Shown: positions 1 through 10,662 of the stretch, in pieces
Layout of the letters: each line of letters opens with the position of its first letter
Numbering within the stretch: position 1 is the stretch's first letter
Source of the DNA: Streptomyces calvus
Lineage (GTDB): Bacteria > Actinomycetota > Actinomycetes > Streptomycetales > Streptomycetaceae
DNA length: 64,000 nt
Direction of reading: 5' to 3'
Assembly (NCBI RefSeq): GCF_006782915.1
Contig: NZ_VCNP01000012.1
Coordinates: forward strand, 1 to 64,000
Notes under the pieces: model-generated
What the model saw: the letters and a program-made list of their open reading frames with translations, nothing else
Databases searched by the model: none
What the model was told of the DNA's origin: nothing
Made by a program: the position numbers and the translations under genes

Positions 1-1135
1 CCTGCCTGCCCTCGAACATCTCGATCGCGGCCAGCAGCGCGTCCTCCCCGCCGTCCTGGTGCAGCGCGGTCCGCGCGATCGCGACCACGTCCTCGCGCAG
101 GCGGACGCCGCGCAGGTCGACCGGGCGGGCGAGCAGGTCCCCCAGCACCGCCGCGAAGTGCCCCCGGCCCCCCGGGTCCTCCATGCACGGCAGTTCGGCC
201 ATCGCGTCGGCCAGCACGGCCAGCCGGGCCAGCGGGTCCCGGGGACGTGCGTCCGTCCCGGGCCCGGCGGGCTCCGGCACGCGGACGGACGTCGGCTCGG
301 GTACGGGTGCCGGTGCGGGTGCGTGGCGAGTGGTGGTGGCGGGCGACGGCTGCGGAAGGGGGTGCTCGTGGTCCTCACCGCGTCGCGGCACGGCCGGCCG
401 GACCGACCGCGCCACCACGATCCGGTACTCCAGCTCGGCCCACATCTGCGGGCGCTGCCGGACGCGGGACTCCTGCAGCTCCTCGTACACGTAGTCGTAC
501 AGCTCGCCGAGGCCGATCAGGCCGTCTCCGTCGCGGTCCGCCCTGCCGGTGCGCAGCCCTTCGATCAGGGCTCCGGTGAACTGCGAGGGTTCCGGGTCGA
601 GTTCGGTGACCCTCTCGCCCTCCCAGGCGTACTCGGTGCGGTTGGTCGCGGTGATCACCGCCCGGCCGTGCCCGGCCAGGTCGTCCCCGATGTGGACGGA
701 CGTGTCGCCCTTGCTGGCGGCCAGGAAGGCGCCGCTGTAGCAGCAGTCGAGGAGCAGCACGACGGAACGGGCCCGGCACTGGCGCATCTGGCGCTGCACG
801 AACTGGGCGGGGACGGAGGTGGAGGCGAGCAGCCGACGGTCGGTGTCCCTGGCGGCGAAGTGCAGTTCGCCGTTGTCGTTCTTCAGGCCGTGGCAGGAGA
901 TGTGCAGCAGGAGCAGGTCGTCCCTGCGGCGGTCGAGGAAGAACTGCTCGACCGCCTGGGTGACCTGGTGGTGGGCGCCGTCGACGACCATGTCCACCTC
1001 GAAGTCGCCGATCCGTGGGTCCCGCAGCACCTGAGCCAGTTCCCGGGCGTCCCTGGCGGGCGAACGCAGCCGGCTGAGGGCCTGGTTGTCGTAGGTGCCC
1101 GTCGCGACGAGCAGCGCGTAACGGCCTGCGGACAC
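1..1135 (-). CDS. Caspase-like (C14) peptidase with C-terminal effector-associated domain, partial at window edge
   Basis: The frame stays open to position 1, so the C-terminus is missing; about 378 residues are visible. The N-terminal 240 residues are a caspase fold. The His of the dyad is H82 in SCHG after a hydrophobic strand (DDLLLLHIS), and the Cys is C132 in LLLDCCYSGA. A Pro/Thr/Ala-rich linker (about 255-305) leads to a helical domain with the pattern AELPCMEDPGGR, which I read as an effector-associated adaptor domain (EAD2-like) of the kind described in NTP-dependent conflict systems. The start is the GTG at 1135, 10 nt after GAGGG. It lies 13 bp downstream of the EACC1-like gene, so the two are probably cotranscribed. 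The usual C-terminal sensor or NTPase part, if present, is outside the window. The caspase call is firm; the EAD2 name is from memory of the family. Confidence 0.85.
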   Translation of the reverse strand, partial: MSAGRYALLVATGTYDNQALSRLRSPARDARELAQVLRDPRIGDFEVDMVVDGAHHQVTQAVEQFFLDRRRDDLLLLHISCHGLKNDNGELHFAARDTDRRLLASTSVPAQFVQRQMRQCRARSVVLLLDCCYSGAFLAASKGDTSVHIGDDLAGHGRAVITATNRTEYAWEGERVTELDPEPSQFTGALIEGLRTGRADRDGDGLIGLGELYDYVYEELQESRVRQRPQMWAELEYRIVVARSVRPAVPRRGEDHEHPLPQPSPATTTRHAPAPAPVPEPTSVRVPEPAGPGTDARPRDPLARLAVLADAMAELPCMEDPGGRGHFAAVLGDLLARPVDLRGVRLREDVVAIARTALHQDGGEDALLAAIEMFEGRQ

Positions 1136-1148
1136 GGTCGTACGTCCC

Positions 1149-1577
1149 TCAGTGCGCCGGATCCGGCTGCGGCGGGTCGTCCGCCTCCGGGCCGTGCGCG
1201 GCGAGGAAGGCGTCGATCAGGCGCTGCTGGTCGGCGGCGGAGACGGCCTCCAGTTCCAGGCTGTCCTCGCCGAGGGTGAGGGCGACGGTGCGCACCGGGC
1301 GGTTTTCGATCCAGGTACGCACCAGGTCCAGCACCGAGCGCAGCGCGATGGGGGCGAGGGTCACGGCGAGGGCGCCGACGGCGATCGCGTCCACCGGTTT
1401 CGCGCCGTCGGGGACGTCCTCGGAACGGACGGGTTCGACGTCGTCCACGTCCAGTTCGAGCAGCCGCTCGCGCAACCGCAGGGTCAGCTCGTCGAGTTCT
1501 TCCTGGTCGCCGTCCCGCTGTCCGGTCAGGACGAGACGCATGCGCTGTGTACCGCGGCTCACCGCCACCCCCGTCAC
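1149..1577 (-). CDS. EACC1-like small constant component of a caspase/trypsin conflict system
   Basis: A 142-residue acidic soluble protein. It has an N-terminal strand (MRLVLTGQRDGD), an alpha segment rich in Leu/Arg/Glu, a short hydrophobic helix (DAIAVGALAVTLAPIALRSVL) and a C-terminal strand-helix (TVALTLGEDSLEL ... DQQRLIDAFLAAHG). This matches my memory of effector-associated constant component 1, a partner found next to caspase or trypsin effectors in actinobacteria. It sits 13 bp upstream of the caspase gene on the same strand, which supports the pairing. The start is uncertain: GTG 1577, GTG 1562 (after GGGGGTGG) or ATG 1541, the last placing Met right at the first conserved strand. 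No enzymatic motif is visible; a structural or regulatory role is inferred. Confidence 0.7.
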   Translation of the reverse strand: MTGVAVSRGTQRMRLVLTGQRDGDQEELDELTLRLRERLLELDVDDVEPVRSEDVPDGAKPVDAIAVGALAVTLAPIALRSVLDLVRTWIENRPVRTVALTLGEDSLELEAVSAADQQRLIDAFLAAHGPEADDPPQPDPAH

Positions 1578-1613
1578 CTCGTGGTGCCCCAGCGTACAAC
1601 GGGGACAACGGCG

Positions 1614-1648
1614 AGGGCCGCACCCCCGTCGCCGGGGATGCGGCCCTG
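1614..1648. terminator. Hairpin terminator after acnA
   Basis: Arms AGGGCCGCACCCCCG and CGGGGATGCGGCCCT pair with one mismatch around a 4-nt loop. It lies 20 bp downstream of the acnA stop, before the EACC1-like gene on the same strand, so it separates the two units. Confidence 0.6.
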
Positions 1649-1667
1649 AACTGCCCTGCCGTACCGC

Positions 1668-4448
<2,781 letters not shown>

Positions 4449-4449
4449 C

Positions 4450-4468
4450 TAAGGTAAGGCTAAGTTAG
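4450..4468 (-). promoter_or_regulatory. Iron-box-like operator (IdeR/DmdR type) upstream of acnA
   Basis: TAAGGTAAGGCTAAGTTAG matches 14 of 19 positions of the actinobacterial iron box TTAGGTTAGGCTAACCTAA. It lies 68 bp upstream of the acnA GTG. Aconitase needs iron, so control by a DtxR-family iron repressor is plausible; binding is inferred only. Confidence 0.5.
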
Positions 4469-4510
4469 GTATCCCTTACCAGGGTGGCGGCTGCGGTGCG
4501 CCTCGGCAGA

Positions 4511-4528
4511 TATCTCGATGTCGAGATA
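4511..4528. promoter_or_regulatory. Perfect 18-bp palindrome, MarR-family type, between acnA and the RibD-C gene
   Basis: TATCTCGATGTCGAGATA reads the same on both strands. It sits 129 bp upstream of acnA and 135 bp upstream of the divergent gene. MarR-family sites often take this form, and the MarR protein TamR is reported to control aconitase in S. coelicolor, so this is a candidate TamR-type site. The identity of the regulator is inference. Confidence 0.5.
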
Positions 4529-4662
4529 ACTCTAGTACACGGGGGCCGAATGGTCATGCCGGGACCCCGCCACTTCTTCCCGCGCCTCTGTCCGTTTTCC
4601 ACCGAACCCGTGGCTGGGACGAGTGAGCGATGACTTCCGGCGGTGGATCCGGTCCATCCCGT

Positions 4663-5277
4663 ATGACCCGAATCATCGCTGACATCTCGGTTTCCCTCGA
4701 CGGCTTCGTCACCGGGCCCGACCCCGGCCTGGACAACGGTCTGGGCACCGGCGGCGACGCCCTGCACACCTGGGCGTTCTCCGACGACCCCGACGACCGC
4801 CGGATCGTGCGCGAGGCGACCGACCGCTCGGGCGCCGTGGTGCTCGGCCGCCACCTCTTCGACGTGGTCGACGGCCCGAACGGCTGGGACGACACCGTCG
4901 GCTACGGCGCGGGCGAGGTCGGCAAGCCCCCGTTCGTCGTCGTGACGAGCTCGCCGCCCACGTCGGTGCGGCTCACCGACCTCGACTGGACGTTCGTCAC
5001 CACCGGCCTGCCCGACGCGGTCGCCGCCGCGCGCGAGCGCGCCGAGGCGGCGTCGGCGAGCAGCGGCAAGGACCTCGACGTCGTCCTCATGGGCGGCGGC
5101 GCCACCGTCGGCTCGGCGCTCGAGGCAGGACTGGTCGACGTACTGAGCCTGCACCTCGCGCCCGTCGTACTCGGCGCCGGGACGCCACTGTTCACCGGCG
5201 GAAAGCCGCGCACGCTGGTACAGCGGACCGTCACCCCGACATCCACCGCGACGCACCTGACCTACGAGATCCACTGA
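4663..5277 (+). CDS. RibD C-terminal / dihydrofolate-reductase-like oxidoreductase
   Basis: A 204-residue protein of the DHFR-like superfamily (RibD C-terminal domain). Family hallmarks are the N-terminal strand TRIIADISVSLDGFVTGPD, the nucleotide-binding turn VVLGRHLFDVVDGPNGW, and the C-terminal VVLMGGGATVGSALEAGLVD followed by LHLAPVVLGAGTPLF. Members reduce pyrimidine, pterin or flavin-related substrates with NADPH, but most stand-alone actinobacterial copies are uncharacterised, so the substrate is unknown. I start at ATG 4663 because it directly precedes the first domain strand; an in-frame ATG at 4630 would add 11 Gly/Ser-rich residues, and neither has a strong ribosome site. It diverges from acnA and ends before a clear hairpin at 5311-5337. 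Confidence 0.85.
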   Translation: MTRIIADISVSLDGFVTGPDPGLDNGLGTGGDALHTWAFSDDPDDRRIVREATDRSGAVVLGRHLFDVVDGPNGWDDTVGYGAGEVGKPPFVVVTSSPPTSVRLTDLDWTFVTTGLPDAVAAARERAEAASASSGKDLDVVLMGGGATVGSALEAGLVDVLSLHLAPVVLGAGTPLFTGGKPRTLVQRTVTPTSTATHLTYEIH

Positions 5278-5310
5278 GGAGGCCGGTTACGGAACGCCAC
5301 CGAGAAGCCG

Positions 5311-5337
5311 ACGGCACCCCGCGGGGTGCCGTTCTTC
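5311..5337 (+). terminator. Hairpin terminator
   Basis: The self-complementary 22-mer at 5311-5332 (ACGGCACCCC.GGGGTGCCGT) is followed by TCTTC. It lies 33 bp after the RibD-C-like gene. Confidence 0.7.
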
Positions 5338-5582
5338 ACGTTCCATCCTCGCTCCACCCTCGCCCCCACCCTCGTTCCACCCGAGCAGCAGTCACGACAG
5401 GATGCCGTCACAACAGCGCCCATCCGCGCCCGCGGACGCGGCCGCACACCCATCGCACGACCACACGTCATATGACATAGACCGGTTTGTCCCGACCCGC
5501 CATTCACGCCCGGATACATCACACCCCCACACAGAGGGCACACTGACACCCCATCACCCGAACGGACCCCCCGAGAGGTGCC

Positions 5583-5598
5583 ATCTCATATCTGAGAT
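5583..5598. promoter_or_regulatory. Inverted repeat at the start of the HTH-MurA gene, possible autoregulatory operator
   Basis: ATCTCA-TATC-TGAGAT ends 12 bp before the ATG. The product itself carries an XRE DNA-binding domain, so binding at its own start region is a reasonable guess. Confidence 0.4.
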
Positions 5599-5610
5599 AG
5601 CCTCAACCCC

Positions 5611-7140
5611 ATGGCAGACGACTACCTCGTACGCATCGGCAAGCTCATCCGTGACGCCCGGCAGCACCGCGGATGGACACAGTCGCAGCTCGCCGAGGCG
5701 CTGGGCACCAGCCAGAGCGCCGTCAACCGCATCGAGCGCGGCAACCAGAACATCAGCCTTGAGATGATCGCCCGCATAGGAGAAGCCCTCGACAGCGAAA
5801 TCGTCTCCCTCGGCTACGCCGGACCGATGCACCTGCGCGTGGTGGGCGGCCGCCGCCTCTCCGGCGCCATCGACGTCAAGACCAGCAAGAACGCCTGCGT
5901 CGCACTGTTGTGCGCCTCGCTGCTCAACAAGGGGCGCACGGTGCTGCGCCGCGTGGCCCGCATCGAGGAGGTGTACCGCCTCCTGGAGGTGCTGAACTCC
6001 ATCGGCGTGCGCACCCGGTGGATCAACGAGGGCGTCGACCTGGAGATCGTGCCCCCGGCCGAGCTGGACCTCGCGTCCATCGACGCGGAGGCCGCCCGCC
6101 GCACCCGCTCCATCATCATGTTCCTCGGCCCGCTGCTGCACCGCCTGGACCGCTTCATGCTGCCCTACGCCGGCGGCTGCGACCTCGGCACCCGCACCGT
6201 CGAGCCGCACATGATCGCGCTGCGCCGGTTCGGCCTGGACATCGCCGCGACCGAGGGCCAGTACCACGCGGTGGTCGACCGCTCCGTCGCCCCGGACCGC
6301 CCGATCGTGCTGACCGAGCGCGGGGACACCGTCACCGAGAACGCCCTGCTCGCCGCCGCCCGCCACGACGGCACCACCGTCATCCGCAATGCCTCCTCCA
6401 ACTACATGGTCCAGGACCTGTGCTTCTTCCTGGAGGCCCTGGGCGTCAAGGTCGACGGCATCGGCACCACCACGCTCACCGTGCACGGCGTGCCCACCAT
6501 CGACGCCGACGTGGACTACTCTCCCTCCGAGGACCCGGTCGAGGCGATGAGCCTGGTGGCCGCCGCCGTCGTCACCGAGTCGGAACTGACGGTGCGTCGC
6601 GTGCCGATCGAGTTCCTGGAGATCGAGCTGGCGGTCCTGGAGGAGATGGGCCTCGACCACGACCGCTCCCCCGAGTACTTCGCCGACAACGGCCGTACCC
6701 GCCTGGTGGACCTGACCGTCCGGCCCTCCAAGCTGGAGGCGCCCATCGACAAGATCCACCCCATGCCGTTCCCCGGCCTGAACATCGACAACGTGCCGTT
6801 CTTCGCGGCGATCGCGGCGGTGGCCCAGGGCAAGACCCTCATCCACGACTGGGTCTACGACAACCGCGCGATCTACCTGACCGACCTCAACCGCCTCGGC
6901 GGACGCCTGCAGTTGCTCGACCCGCACCGCGTCCTGGTCGAGGGCCCGACCCGCTGGCGCGCCGCCGAGATGATGTGCCCGCCGGCCCTGCGCCCCGCGG
7001 TGGTCGTGCTGCTGGCGATGATGGCGGCGGAGGGCACGTCCGTACTGCGCAACGTGTACGTCATCAACCGCGGTTACGAGGACCTGGCGGAGCGGCTGAA
7101 CTCGATCGGGGCGCAGATCGAGATCTTCCGGGACATCTGA
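5611..7140 (+). CDS. MurA-like enolpyruvyl transferase with N-terminal XRE helix-turn-helix
   Basis: 509 residues. Residues 7-66 form an XRE/Cro-type HTH (IRDARQHRGWTQSQLAEALGTSQSAVNRIERG). Residues 72-509 are a full-length EPSP/MurA-type inverse barrel. K93 in KTSKNA is the equivalent of the conserved MurA Lys, and C190 in YAGGCDLGTRTVEPH sits where MurA has its PEP-adduct Cys, so catalysis (PEP plus UDP-GlcNAc to enolpyruvyl-UDP-GlcNAc) is possible. The fusion suggests a regulatory role or a DNA-bound enzyme, or a second MurA paralogue with self-control. From memory, Streptomyces genomes carry such a protein beside aconitase. The ATG is preceded by weak sites only. A strong hairpin follows at 7147-7207. 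Confidence 0.9.
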   Translation: MADDYLVRIGKLIRDARQHRGWTQSQLAEALGTSQSAVNRIERGNQNISLEMIARIGEALDSEIVSLGYAGPMHLRVVGGRRLSGAIDVKTSKNACVALLCASLLNKGRTVLRRVARIEEVYRLLEVLNSIGVRTRWINEGVDLEIVPPAELDLASIDAEAARRTRSIIMFLGPLLHRLDRFMLPYAGGCDLGTRTVEPHMIALRRFGLDIAATEGQYHAVVDRSVAPDRPIVLTERGDTVTENALLAAARHDGTTVIRNASSNYMVQDLCFFLEALGVKVDGIGTTTLTVHGVPTIDADVDYSPSEDPVEAMSLVAAAVVTESELTVRRVPIEFLEIELAVLEEMGLDHDRSPEYFADNGRTRLVDLTVRPSKLEAPIDKIHPMPFPGLNIDNVPFFAAIAAVAQGKTLIHDWVYDNRAIYLTDLNRLGGRLQLLDPHRVLVEGPTRWRAAEMMCPPALRPAVVVLLAMMAAEGTSVLRNVYVINRGYEDLAERLNSIGAQIEIFRDI

Positions 7141-7146
7141 CGCGAC

Positions 7147-7207
7147 GGTGCCGCCGCACCCTGCCCGGCCTGCTGTCGTGCGGGTCATGGGCGGGTGCGG
7201 CGGCACC
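7147..7207 (+). terminator. Long-stem hairpin after the MurA-like gene
   Basis: Perfect 15-bp arms (GGTGCCGCCGCACCC / GGGTGCGGCGGCACC) with a 31-nt loop, starting 6 bp after the stop codon. Confidence 0.65.
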
Positions 7208-7386
7208 TGTGGGATCAAGAACCCCGAAGTGTCGACGACGGTTGCTCGATCGGCGGCCTCCAGGGGATGGAGAAGCCGTGACACCATGTTCAGCGGGAGT
7301 TCGACGGCGGGGTCGAGCATCGGCTGATCGGTGAGCCGGGGCCGGCCGGCACCGGGGCAGACGGATCTGCTGTTGGAGGACGAGCT

Positions 7387-8112
7387 GTGTCGACCATTGC
7401 GATCGTGGGTGCCGGGCCGCAACTCGGGTTCGCCATCGGTACGAAGTTCGCCGAGAGAGGCGGCTTCGACGTGGCGCTCGTGGCGCGACGTGCATCCCAA
7501 CTCGAGGCCATGGTCGACAGGTTCCGGAGCGCAGGGGTGTCGGCTGCCGCTTTCCCGGCCGATGTCACCGATCGCCAGAACCTCGCGAAGGCGCTGGCGG
7601 CCGCGGAGGAACACTTCGGGTCCATCGACGTCCTGGAGTACTCACCCGCCCCGACGCTGTCCGACCTGGCGGACCGGCCGCTCGTCTCCGCGGTCGATCT
7701 CACCGTCGAGGCGGTTCTGCCCGAGCTCGAGACCAGCTTCTTCGGCGCGGTCGCCGCGGTTCGCCAGGTGCTTCCCGGCATGATCGACCGTGGTGCCGGC
7801 ACCGTCATCGGGACGAGCGGTGCCGGATCGGGCCCGATGGTGGTCCCGCAGGTCGCCAACGCGAATGCCGCGAACGCCGCCCTGCGCAACTGGCTCCTCG
7901 CGCTGAACGAGTCCGTCGCCGACCGTGGAGTGCACGTCGCGCACGTCGCGCTGGGCGCGATGATCGGGAGCGGCCGGCCGAACTCGGAGCCGGACGTGAT
8001 CGCCGACCTCTACTGGAAGGCCCACGTCGAGCGCGACGCCCCCGAGATCTTCCACTACGACCTGCCCGAGGACTTCGAGTTCCGGCTCGCCGACAAGTTC
8101 AGGGCCGACTGA
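7387..8112 (+). CDS. SDR-family protein lacking the catalytic Tyr-x-x-x-Lys
   Basis: 241 residues with a Rossmann fold. The nucleotide-binding motif is present in modified form at the N-terminus (AIVGAGPQLGFAIGTKFAE), followed by the VALVARR cofactor-specificity region and the central FFGAVAAVRQVLPGMIDRGAGTVIGTSGAG strand with a retained Ser. Where active SDRs have YxxxK, this protein reads QVANANAANAAL, so both Tyr and Lys are missing. It may be a binding protein or use different chemistry. GTG 7387 begins the first beta strand, and GGAGGA lies 10 nt upstream. It stands alone, convergent with the aldehyde dehydrogenase pseudogene. Confidence 0.85.
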   Translation: MSTIAIVGAGPQLGFAIGTKFAERGGFDVALVARRASQLEAMVDRFRSAGVSAAAFPADVTDRQNLAKALAAAEEHFGSIDVLEYSPAPTLSDLADRPLVSAVDLTVEAVLPELETSFFGAVAAVRQVLPGMIDRGAGTVIGTSGAGSGPMVVPQVANANAANAALRNWLLALNESVADRGVHVAHVALGAMIGSGRPNSEPDVIADLYWKAHVERDAPEIFHYDLPEDFEFRLADKFRAD

Positions 8113-8526
8113 GTCCGGTTCGGGCACTCACCACGTCGCGGTACCCCCTCCCGGTGGCATGGACGTCGTGCCGGGCATCGGTGGGGTCGTACCGGGCACC
8201 ACCGGCTCCGGCTCGCCGCCTGCCCCCGTCACCCCCGGAGTCGTCCGCGACCGCGATGCGCGAGGCGTCCAGGGTGTGGTTCGAGCCTTCGAGGACGACG
8301 CGCTGGGCGACGGCGCGGTTTCTGCTCGATGGCGGCGGGACGGCGGACCTCGGGAGGCCGCACCCCTGCCTGTGTCGCGCGAAACGCGGGTGGGAGGGGT
8401 GCGGCGGCACCGTCGGCAGTCCTGAGGGTCTCAGGGCCGGAACCGGGGTTCGAGGCGCTCTCGTCCGACGAGTCGGCCTCCGCGGCCTCGGCCGAGGCCG
8501 GCCACCGGGTGCGGCAAGCCCGGCTG
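8113..8526. other. Non-coding convergent intergenic region
   Basis: No gene is supported in these 414 bp. The one structured element is an inverted repeat, CCGCACCCCT (8358-8367) with AGGGGTGCGG (8395-8404). It could act as a terminator between the SDR gene and the facing pseudogene. Confidence 0.45.
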
Positions 8527-9917
8527 TCAGCGCTCCCGTTCGGTCCAGTACTTGCCGAACAGTGTCGGTTCGTCAGGGACTCGTGCGGGGATCGGGCGGG
8601 ATATCAGCGTGTAGTTGAGGAAGTGACGCCATGTGATGTTGCCCGAGGTGCTGGATCCGCCCCAACTGCCGCTGGAGAGCGTCGTGGTGAAGGGCACCCC
8701 GCTCTCGAAGCTTCCGGTGTTGGTCATGGTCGACTGGTTCACCACCACCCGGCAGGTGCTCACCGCCTCCGCAAGCTCCGCCACCCGGTCCGACCGGTTG
8801 CTGTGGATGCCGCAGCTGTGGCCGCGGCCGCAGCGATCCGCCAGGAGCTGTACGAGTTCCACGGCCTGGCGGAAGTCGTCGAAGACGGACAGGGTCAGCA
8901 CCGGTGCGATCTTCTCCCGGAGAACCGGATCGTCCTTTCCGGGATCCTCGGCCGCGAGGACCAGCAGCGCCGTCTTCTCCGGCTGCTCGACGGGGATTCC
9001 GGCCAGTTCCGCGAGGTCGGATGCCGGTCGGCCTATCGCTTCCCGGTTCAGTGCCACGCCGTCGGGCCAGAGCAGAGCACGTAGGCGAGCGGTCTCCTCC
9101 ACGGTGCACAGGTGGGCGCCCCGGCGGACGAGTTCGGCGGAGAACCGGCAGCGATCGATGCGTGGACGAGTACGTTGCTCTCCGACGAGCACGAGGTGCC
9201 GTTGTTGTAGCTCGCTCCCGTCAGGATCTTCTCGGACGCGTCCGTCAGGTCAGCGGTCTCGTCCACGACGACGGTGGGGTTCCCCACCCCCGCGCCGATG
9301 GTCGGGGTGCCGCTTTCGTAGGCGCGCCGCACCGTTCACACACCGCCGATGGCGACGACGTAGTCCGCGGCGGCCATCAGTTCGCTGCTCGCCGCCCGGC
9401 CCGTGGTCTCCAGGCACTGGACGAGATCCGGCGGTGCGCCGACCTCGGCGAGTGCCGCCCGGATGATGCGGATCGTTTCCCCGGCCGTGCCGGCCGCTCG
9501 CGGGTTGGGGCTGAAGACCGCCGCATTGCGCGTCTTGAGCATGGGCAGCACATTGCAGATGATTCCGGGCGCGGGAGCGGTGGCGGGCGTCGCCACGGCG
9601 ATGACTCCCAACGGCTTGGCGAGCTTGCGCAGGCCCAGTTCCGGCAGATCCTCCACGACTCCTACGGTGGTCTCACCGTGCAGGTCACGGAGTATTCCCA
9701 GAACCCGTCGTCGCTGCAGGGCATAAAGGTGCTCCGGATTTCCGAGAGACGTCTCGGAATGGCTGAGCAGAGCGAGTCGCCGGGCGTTTTCCTCCCGGTA
9801 GCACTGCCAACCGACCGCAGTCACGATCTCATCGACCCGCTCCTGGGTCCACGACGCTGCTTCCTGCTGGGCGAGGCGAGCACGGTGTATCGCCGCGTCC
9901 ACGGTTTCAGTGATCAT
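8527..9917 (-). pseudogene. Broken CoA-acylating aldehyde dehydrogenase (sulfoacetaldehyde/acetaldehyde DH type)
   Basis: Read with two corrections, the sequence gives one acylating aldehyde dehydrogenase of about 460 residues. The first segment (9917-9339) ends ADYVVAIGGV. It is interrupted by TGA at 9338-9336 and continues in the same frame as TVRRAYESGTPTIGAGVGNP with the catalytic Cys in YNNGTSCSSESNVLVH. Near 9150 the homology jumps frame (…VHASIA to RFSAELVRRGAHLC) and runs to 8527 with HSCGIHS and NITWRHFLNYTLISRPIP, typical of SauS/EutE-like enzymes. The original start is ATG 9917 with AAGGGGGA upstream. It follows a response regulator gene by 14 bp on the same strand. A sequencing error could explain one lesion but hardly both. 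Confidence 0.8.
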
Positions 9918-9931
9918 GTTCCCCCTTGTGT

Positions 9932-10609
9932 TCACCGGTCCTCGTCCACGAGTCCGGTTTCGTAGGCGATGATCGCCGCCTGCACGCGGTTGCGCACTCC
10001 GAGCCCGGTGAGAATGGAGCTCACATAACTCTTCACGGTGCCCTCCACCACATGCAGGCGCTTGGCGATCTCGGCATTGGACAGCCCCCTGCCGAGGAAG
10101 GCGAGCACCTCCCGCTCCCGTTCGGTCAGCCCTTCGAGGCGCCCGCGCGATTCGGAGCTGCGCACCATGCGCTGCCCGGCCGAACCGCGGTTGAGTTCCG
10201 CGATGATCCGCGTGGCCACCTTGGCCGAGAGGTAGGCGGCGCCCCTGGACGCCGCATGCACGCCCGTCAGCAGTTCACGGGGGTCACCGGACTTGAGCAT
10301 GAAGCCACTGGCTCCGTCACCGAGGGCACGGGCGACGTATTCGTCCTCGGAGAAGGTGGTGAGGACGAGCACGGAGGTGTCCGGGACACGGCGCTTGATC
10401 TCAGCCGTTGCGGCGAGCCCGTCCATCACCGGCATGCGGATGTCCATGAGCACCACGTCCGGGCGGTGCTTCGTCGTCAGGTCGACAGCTTCGGAGCCGT
10501 TCACTGCTTCCGCGACGACCTCGATCTCCGGATCGGCGGCCAGAATGGCCCGCACACCGGCGCGAATCATCGGCTCGTCGTCGGCAAGGATGAGTCGAAT
10601 TGCAGGAAT
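9932..10609 (-). CDS. LuxR/NarL-type response regulator
   Basis: 225 residues. The receiver domain covers residues 3-120, with the acidic pocket (ADDE), phospho-Asp in VVLMDIRMP, Thr in VLVLTTFSE and Lys in GFMLKSGD. The C-terminal HTH_LuxR (about 158-220) reads LTEREREVLAFLGRGLSNAEIAKRLHVVEGTVKSYVSSIL. No ATG, GTG or TTG fits: in frame, AGGAG at 10620-10616 is followed after 6 nt by ATT at 10609, giving MPAIRLILADDE. An ATT start is therefore the best reading; a second ATT at 10600 or a CTG further up are alternatives. It lies 53 bp downstream of its cognate kinase gene. Confidence 0.9.
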   Translation of the reverse strand: MPAIRLILADDEPMIRAGVRAILAADPEIEVVAEAVNGSEAVDLTTKHRPDVVLMDIRMPVMDGLAATAEIKRRVPDTSVLVLTTFSEDEYVARALGDGASGFMLKSGDPRELLTGVHAASRGAAYLSAKVATRIIAELNRGSAGQRMVRSSESRGRLEGLTEREREVLAFLGRGLSNAEIAKRLHVVEGTVKSYVSSILTGLGVRNRVQAAIIAYETGLVDEDR

Positions 10610-10662
10610 TGCCTTCTCCTGTTCTGTCGTGAAACTGTCGGCGGCTTGTCGCGACAGTCGCT

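Larger units (their letters stand above)
5278..5610. other. Intergenic region with terminator and possible operators
   Basis: These 333 bp hold the terminator of the upstream reductase gene, the palindrome GTCATATGAC at 5467-5476, and an inverted repeat at 5583-5598 next to the MurA-like start. No coding frame with a credible protein is seen. Confidence 0.6.

Noticed and set aside
59-1279. Long plus-strand open frame across the left edge
   Set aside because: It is the antisense shadow of the caspase and EACC1-like genes; its translation is Arg/Gly/Val-rich with no domain.
7258-7272. CTCCA-GGGGA-TGGAG repeat before the SDR gene as a MerR-type operator
   Set aside because: The flanking promoter hexamers do not fit well and no MerR gene is nearby; the match is too weak to list.
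9336-9338. In-frame TGA in the aldehyde dehydrogenase as a selenocysteine codon
   Set aside because: The position is not catalytic, no SECIS-like structure is seen, and a second lesion (frameshift) downstream shows gene decay.
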